In this document: positions 52,170-56,345 of the stretch, in pieces
Position numbering within the stretch: position 1 is the first letter of the stretch
Layout: every line of letters begins with the position of its first letter
Translations under genes and position numbers: made by a program
Notes under the pieces: model-generated
The model's input: only the letters and a program-made list of their open reading frames with translations
Databases searched by the model: none
What the model was told of the DNA's origin: nothing
DNA from: Desulfobacteraceae bacterium
GTDB lineage: Bacteria > Desulfobacterota > Desulfobacteria > Desulfobacterales > JAABSP01
NCBI GenBank assembly: GCA_011390345.1
Contig: JAABSP010000032.1
Location: 1 to 56,345 of the forward strand
Direction of reading: 5' to 3'
Length of the DNA stretch: 56,345 nt

Positions 52170-54123
52170 ATTCGGATACGCGGAAGAGGAGAAACTCGGA
52201 AAACCCTACGACCTGGGGCTGCTCAAACGGCTCTACCCCTATGCCCGGGTCTACGGACGCTATTTCCTCGCGGCCATAGCCCTGGTGATCATGATCACGC
52301 TCTTTGAGCTGGCCATTCCCTACATCACCAAGATCGTGATCGACCGGTACATCGTCCCCCAGACCGTGATCGGGACCGAGGGGGAGAAGAACCGATTTCT
52401 CTCGGCCGACCCGGATGATCCGAAGATCCAAAGCGCAATGGCCCGATATCCCGATCTTTTCGAAATAAAGGAGGGAAGTGCCCGGATCGCCTACGAGGAT
52501 TTGCAGCATCTGGATAAAAAGACCCTGGCCCTCCTCCGGTCCGACGACCTCAAAGGGGTGGCGGCCGCGGCCGCGATCTTTCTCATGGTTATCATCTGCA
52601 GCTTTCTCTTCACATTCATCGAGGTGATGGTGATGGAGTACACGGGACAGCGGATCATGCATGATCTGCGGATGCAACTCTACGATCACATCCAGAGCCT
52701 CAACGTCTCCTTTTTCAACCGCCATCCCGTGGGCCGTCTGGTCACACGGGTGACAAACGACATCCAGAACATGTACGAGCTTTTCACCTCGGTCATAGCG
52801 TTCGTCTTCAAGGACTTTTTCCTCCTGGTGGGGATCGCGGCCGTGCTCATCAGCATCAACTGGAAGCTTGCCCTCATCTCCTTTACAGTCCTGCCGGTGG
52901 TCATATGGGCCGCATTCATCTTTGCCGACAAGGCCCGCGACGTCTTCCGAGTCCTCCGGGTCAAGGTGGCTGAGATCAACACCCGGTTCTCCGAGACCAT
53001 CGGCGGCATCAAGGTGATCCAGGTCTTCGGCCAGGAGAGGAACAACCACCGCGGGTTCGCCCGGCTCAACCATGAGAATTACGAGGCCGGGATGCACCAG
53101 ATCCGGATCTTTGCGATCTTCATGCCGGTGATCGAGCTTCTGGGGGCCGTCGCGACCGCGATCGTGATCTTCTACGGCGGGGGCCGGGTCATATCCGAGG
53201 CAATCACGCTGGGCTCTCTGGTCGCCTTTATCTCCTACATGCGGATGTTCTTCCGGCCCATCCGGGACATCGCGGAAAAATACAACATCCTGCAGAACGC
53301 GATGGCCTCGGCCGAGCGGATCTTCCAGATCCTGGACAGCAAAGAGCGCCTTCCCGAAGTTTCCGGGGCACCGGATCATCCCTTTGCCAAGGAGACCATC
53401 CGCTCCCTCCGGTTCGATGATGTCAGGTTCGGATATCTGCCCAAGGAGATTGTATTGAAAGGGATCGACTTCACCCTGAATGCAGGGCAGACCCTTGCCA
53501 TCGTGGGGCCCACCGGCTCCGGCAAGACCTCGATGATCAACCTGCTGACCCGGTTTTACGATCCGAACTCGGGCCGGATCGAAATCAACGGGGAGGACAT
53601 CCGGAATCTGCCCATCCCCCTGCTCCGTTCCAAGATGGCGCTCGTGACCCAGGACCCCTACCTCTTTTCCGGCCCAATCCGGGAGAACATTTTCCCACCG
53701 ACCGAGGAATGGAGCGCCCCGGGGATCGACGATGTCCTCAATGCCTCCAATGCCCGCTCCGTGATCGACCGGCTCCCCCAAGGGCTGGAGACGGATCTCT
53801 CCGAAGGGGGCGCGTCCCTTTCCAGCGGAGAGCGGCAGCTCCTCTCCATTGCCCGGGCCTTTGCCCGGGACCCGGACCTGATCATTTTGGACGAGGCCAC
53901 CTCCTACATCGATTCCGAGACCGAAGCCCGGATTCAGGACGCGCTCATCAAGCTGATGAAGAACCGCACCTCGGTGATGGTGGCCCACCGGCTCAGCACC
54001 GCGCGCTATGCGGACCGGATCATGGTCCTCCACCGGGGCCGGATCATCGAGTCGGGAAGCCATGAGGCCCTCATGGAGAAGAAGGGCTTCTATTACCAGT
54101 TGAATCAATTGCAGAACGGGTAA
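52162..54123 (+). CDS. Heterodimeric ABC exporter subunit 2 (catalytic NBD, BmrD-like) with extracytoplasmic insert
   Basis: A 653-residue partner. The loop between TM1 (about 34-58) and TM2 (about 133-155) is expanded to some 75 polar residues (GTEGEKNRFLSADPDD...), resembling the extracellular domain of BmrD. The NBD has Walker A GPTGSGKTS, a deviant signature LSSGERQLLSIARAF and a canonical Walker B LIILDEATSYIDSE. Together with subunit 1 this gives one consensus and one degenerate ATP site. Lengths (585 and 653) are close to BmrC/BmrD (585 and 673). Confidence 0.92.
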   Translation: MFEFGYAEEEKLGKPYDLGLLKRLYPYARVYGRYFLAAIALVIMITLFELAIPYITKIVIDRYIVPQTVIGTEGEKNRFLSADPDDPKIQSAMARYPDLFEIKEGSARIAYEDLQHLDKKTLALLRSDDLKGVAAAAAIFLMVIICSFLFTFIEVMVMEYTGQRIMHDLRMQLYDHIQSLNVSFFNRHPVGRLVTRVTNDIQNMYELFTSVIAFVFKDFFLLVGIAAVLISINWKLALISFTVLPVVIWAAFIFADKARDVFRVLRVKVAEINTRFSETIGGIKVIQVFGQERNNHRGFARLNHENYEAGMHQIRIFAIFMPVIELLGAVATAIVIFYGGGRVISEAITLGSLVAFISYMRMFFRPIRDIAEKYNILQNAMASAERIFQILDSKERLPEVSGAPDHPFAKETIRSLRFDDVRFGYLPKEIVLKGIDFTLNAGQTLAIVGPTGSGKTSMINLLTRFYDPNSGRIEINGEDIRNLPIPLLRSKMALVTQDPYLFSGPIRENIFPPTEEWSAPGIDDVLNASNARSVIDRLPQGLETDLSEGGASLSSGERQLLSIARAFARDPDLIILDEATSYIDSETEARIQDALIKLMKNRTSVMVAHRLSTARYADRIMVLHRGRIIESGSHEALMEKKGFYYQLNQLQNG

Positions 54124-54150
54124 AGGGAACCCTCGAAAAAACTCCCTTTT
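54122..54150 (+). terminator. Weak hairpin after the ABC exporter
   Basis: AAAGGGA (54122-54128) pairs with TCCCTTT (54143-54149), loop 14 nt, ending in four T. The stem begins within the stop codon of subunit 2. Strength is modest. Confidence 0.4.
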
Positions 54151-54203
54151 GCACCCCTTGATTATTTTTTTGATTCCCATTCAAAAATATGAATGGATAT
54201 CTC

Positions 54204-54232
54204 TTGATAAATTGATTCGGACATGATATGAG
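54204..54232 (+). promoter_or_regulatory. Putative promoter of fhs
   Basis: TTGATA (54204-54209), 17-nt spacer, TATGAG (54227-54232); 5/6 and 4/6. It leaves a leader of about 70 nt. A small dyad CCATTC-GAATGG lies just upstream at about 54176-54195. Confidence 0.5.
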
Positions 54233-54307
54233 GTGTATCTTTAACAACGGGCCGCAGAAGGCAGGCCAATGTATTATTAACCTCAAGGCAAGAAGGAGTT
54301 GGACTCG

Positions 54308-56071
54308 ATGGCTTACGATGCAACGAAGATGGCAGACTGGCAGATTTCTGAAGACGCGGAAAAGAACATGCCCACCCCTGAGGAGTGGCAGGAGAAGCTC
54401 GGCCTTTTAAAAGAAGAGATGCTCCCCATGGGGCGTCTGGCCAAGGTCGATTTCCTCAAAGTGATCGACCGGATGAAGGACAGGCCGGATGGAAAGTACA
54501 TCGAAGTGACCGCAATCACCCCGACACCTCTGGGAGAGGGCAAAAGCACCACCTCCTGCGGACTGATGGAGGGACTGGGAAAACGCGGCGTCAACGTCGG
54601 CGGCGCACTGCGTCAGCCCTCGGGCGGCCCCACCATGAACGTCAAGGGAACAGCGGCAGGCGGCGGAAACTCCCTGCTGATCCCCATGACCGAATTCTCT
54701 TTGGGTCTGACCGGCGACATCAACGACATCATGAACGCGCACAACCTCGCGATGGTGGCCCTCACTGCCCGTATGCAGCATGAGCGGAACTACAATGACG
54801 AGCAGCTTGCCCGTCTCACCAAGATGCGCCGTCTCGACATCGACCCGACCCGGGTCGAGATGGGCTGGATCATCGACTTCTGCGCCCAGGCCCTGCGCAA
54901 CATCGTCATCGGCCTCGGGGGCCGCTATGACGGCTACACCATGCAGTCCAAGTTTGGCATCGCGGTCGGCTCCGAGCTGATGGCCATCCTTTCGGTCGCC
55001 ACGGATTTGGCCGACCTCAAGGAGCGGATCAACAACATCACCGTGGCCTTTGACAAGAGCGGCAAGCCTGTCACCTGCGGCGATCTGGAAGTCGGCAACG
55101 CGATGACCGCGTTCATGAGAAACACCATCAACCCGACCCTCATGTGTACCGCAGAGTACAATCCCTGCTTTGTCCACGCCGGACCTTTTGCCAACATCGC
55201 GGTGGGCCAGTCCTCCATCATCGCAGACCGGATTGGTCTGAAGATGTTCGACTACCACGTCACCGAGTCCGGATTCGCGGCCGATATCGGCTTTGAGAAG
55301 TTCTGGAACGTGAAGTGCCGGTTCAGCGGCCTCAAGCCCCATGTGTCGGTCCTCACCTCCACGATCCGCGCGCTCAAGATGCATGGCGGCGGACCCAAGG
55401 TCGTGGCCGGAAAGGACCTGGCCCCGGAGTACAAGGAGGAGAACCTGGAGCTGGTGGAGAAGGGCTGCGAGAACATGGTCCACATGATCAACGTGATCCG
55501 CAAGTCCGGCATCAACCCGGTGGTCTGTATCAACCGGTTCTACACCGACACGGACGCAGAGTGCGACGTTGTCCGGAAGGCCGCAGAGGCCGCAGGCGCA
55601 CGCTGTGCCGAGTCCAAGCACTGGGAAAAGGGCGGCGACGGCGCGCTCGAGTTCGCGGATGCGGTCATCGATGCCTGCAACGAGACCAATGATTTCAAAT
55701 TCCTCTATCCGCTGGAGATGAAGCTGCGCGAACGCGTCGAAAACATCGCCAAGGAAGTCTATGGCGCGGACGGCGTGGACTGGGCATCGGATGCCGAAAC
55801 CAAGGCCAAGATGCTGGAAGATGATCCCAAATATGCGGACTTTGCCACCATGATGGTCAAGACCCACCTGAGCCTCTCCCACGACCCGGTCAGGAAGGGC
55901 GTGCCCAAGGGCTGGCGTCTGCCGATCCGCGACGTCCTCATCTACTCCGGCGCGAAGTTCCTCTGCCCCTGCGCAGGAACCATCTCCCTGATGCCCGGAA
56001 CCTCCTCGAACCCGGCCTTCCGCCGGATCGACGTGGATACCGATACCGGAAAGGTCTCCGGACTCTTCTAA
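54308..56071 (+). CDS. fhs: Formate-tetrahydrofolate ligase
   Basis: A 587-residue enzyme from ATG 54308, with AAGGAG placed about 10 nt upstream. The N-terminal P-loop region [59 protein letters not shown] and C-terminal [15 protein letters not shown] are hallmarks. It makes 10-formyl-THF from formate and ATP, the entry step of the methyl branch of the Wood-Ljungdahl pathway as well as purine and one-carbon supply. Length is slightly above the usual 555-560. No other pathway gene is in the window. Confidence 0.96.
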   Translation: MAYDATKMADWQISEDAEKNMPTPEEWQEKLGLLKEEMLPMGRLAKVDFLKVIDRMKDRPDGKYIEVTAITPTPLGEGKSTTSCGLMEGLGKRGVNVGGALRQPSGGPTMNVKGTAAGGGNSLLIPMTEFSLGLTGDINDIMNAHNLAMVALTARMQHERNYNDEQLARLTKMRRLDIDPTRVEMGWIIDFCAQALRNIVIGLGGRYDGYTMQSKFGIAVGSELMAILSVATDLADLKERINNITVAFDKSGKPVTCGDLEVGNAMTAFMRNTINPTLMCTAEYNPCFVHAGPFANIAVGQSSIIADRIGLKMFDYHVTESGFAADIGFEKFWNVKCRFSGLKPHVSVLTSTIRALKMHGGGPKVVAGKDLAPEYKEENLELVEKGCENMVHMINVIRKSGINPVVCINRFYTDTDAECDVVRKAAEAAGARCAESKHWEKGGDGALEFADAVIDACNETNDFKFLYPLEMKLRERVENIAKEVYGADGVDWASDAETKAKMLEDDPKYADFATMMVKTHLSLSHDPVRKGVPKGWRLPIRDVLIYSGAKFLCPCAGTISLMPGTSSNPAFRRIDVDTDTGKVSGLF

Positions 56072-56345
56072 ATCGGCATCATATTCCTGCCGGGCTTTCG
56101 GGCCCGGCAGATCAGTTTCCCTTTAAAAGGGGTCGGGGCAGTAGATTGCTTCGACCCCTTTTTTTCTCCCAAGATATTTTGTTCCGTCTGGCTGGATATG
56201 AAGAGCGCGGGAGCCCAGATCCAACTGGCCGCGATGGAAAAAGCCCCCCGGACAGTTCCGACCTTCCGGTCCGACACCAGAAAGGACTCCGCACCCATGA
56301 CGGAAAGCCTTCCTGCGGCCCGGGTGATGCCCATCATGAGCATCC
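56068..56345 (-). pseudogene. Truncated sodium:solute symporter fragment (continues past window edge)
   Basis: Minus-strand frame open to the right edge. It includes GRLSVMGAESFLVSDRKVGT and GAFSIAASWIWAPALFISSQ, which match the N-terminal helices of the sodium:solute symporter family. After SSQ the similarity ends and the frame runs through the fhs terminator region to a stop at 56068, whereas the family needs about 400 more residues. I read it as a broken 5' remnant. Upstream parts lie outside the window, so the start is unseen. Confidence 0.55.
56087..56165. terminator. Double hairpin terminator after fhs
   Basis: First hairpin: CTGCCGGGC (56087-56095) with GCCCGGCAG (56102-56110), no T run. 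Second: AAAAGGGGTCG (56125-56135) with CGACCCCTTTT (56152-56162), followed by T to 56165. The second can serve both strands. Confidence 0.85.

Overview
The window looks like a chromosomal segment of a strictly anaerobic, GC-rich deltaproteobacterium (Desulfobacterota, plausibly a sulfate reducer or a relative). The evidence is a compact nifH-nifI1-nifI2-nifD-nifK-nifE-nifN-nifB cluster of the anaerobe/methanogen-like type, a four-subunit ferredoxin-dependent 2-oxoacid oxidoreductase, formate-tetrahydrofolate ligase, a heterodisulfide-reductase-like iron-sulfur protein, and RNase J together with an RNB-family RNase. I saw no rRNA, tRNA, CRISPR array, insertion sequence or phage genes.

Layout. 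(1) 1-6.9 kb, minus strand: one likely operon, ridA-livK-livH-livM-livG-livF-putA, for amino-acid uptake and oxidation, most simply of proline. (2) 7.3-17.1 kb, plus strand: the nif operon behind a clear sigma-54 promoter, ending in nifB and a frameshifted 2Fe-2S ferredoxin gene. (3) 17.1-23.1 kb: a MarR-type regulator on the minus strand, then a P-loop ATPase and vorDBAC-like genes, then hisC and cmk. (4) 23.3-27.7 kb: rpsA with an acidic repeat-bearing N-terminus, a Sua5/YciO-family gene and guaB, with strong terminators after rpsA and guaB. (5) 27.9-32.1 kb: two related signalling proteins, one a full hybrid histidine kinase, the other lacking the kinase core and carrying a degenerate receiver. 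(6) 32.3-36.5 kb: dnaE and coaE. (7) 36.5-42.0 kb, minus strand: an RNB-family RNase, an HdrD-like protein and a membrane hybrid kinase. (8) 42.1-47.8 kb, plus strand: a small conserved protein, plsC, RNase J, ftsK and a methyltransferase. (9) 47.8-50.2 kb, minus strand: a small membrane protein, a phosphoesterase lipoprotein, and a decayed AAA/PD-(D/E)XK gene. (10) 50.4-56.1 kb, plus strand: a BmrCD-like heterodimeric ABC exporter and fhs, then the truncated end of a sodium:solute symporter.

The most unusual property is the number of short local duplications. livG carries a 153-bp in-frame tandem duplication of its ABC signature and Walker B block. dnaE carries a 75-bp in-frame duplication just before its active-site aspartates. 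nifI1 is preceded by a truncated copy of its own 5' end. The nifK 3' end recurs, slightly diverged, in the following spacer. A pseudogene carries an 83-bp out-of-frame duplication. The nif spacers are also filled with degenerate short repeats, a different family in each. These could be real products of a duplication-prone replication process, or unmerged overlaps in an assembly of mixed strains. The differences between copies make this testable.
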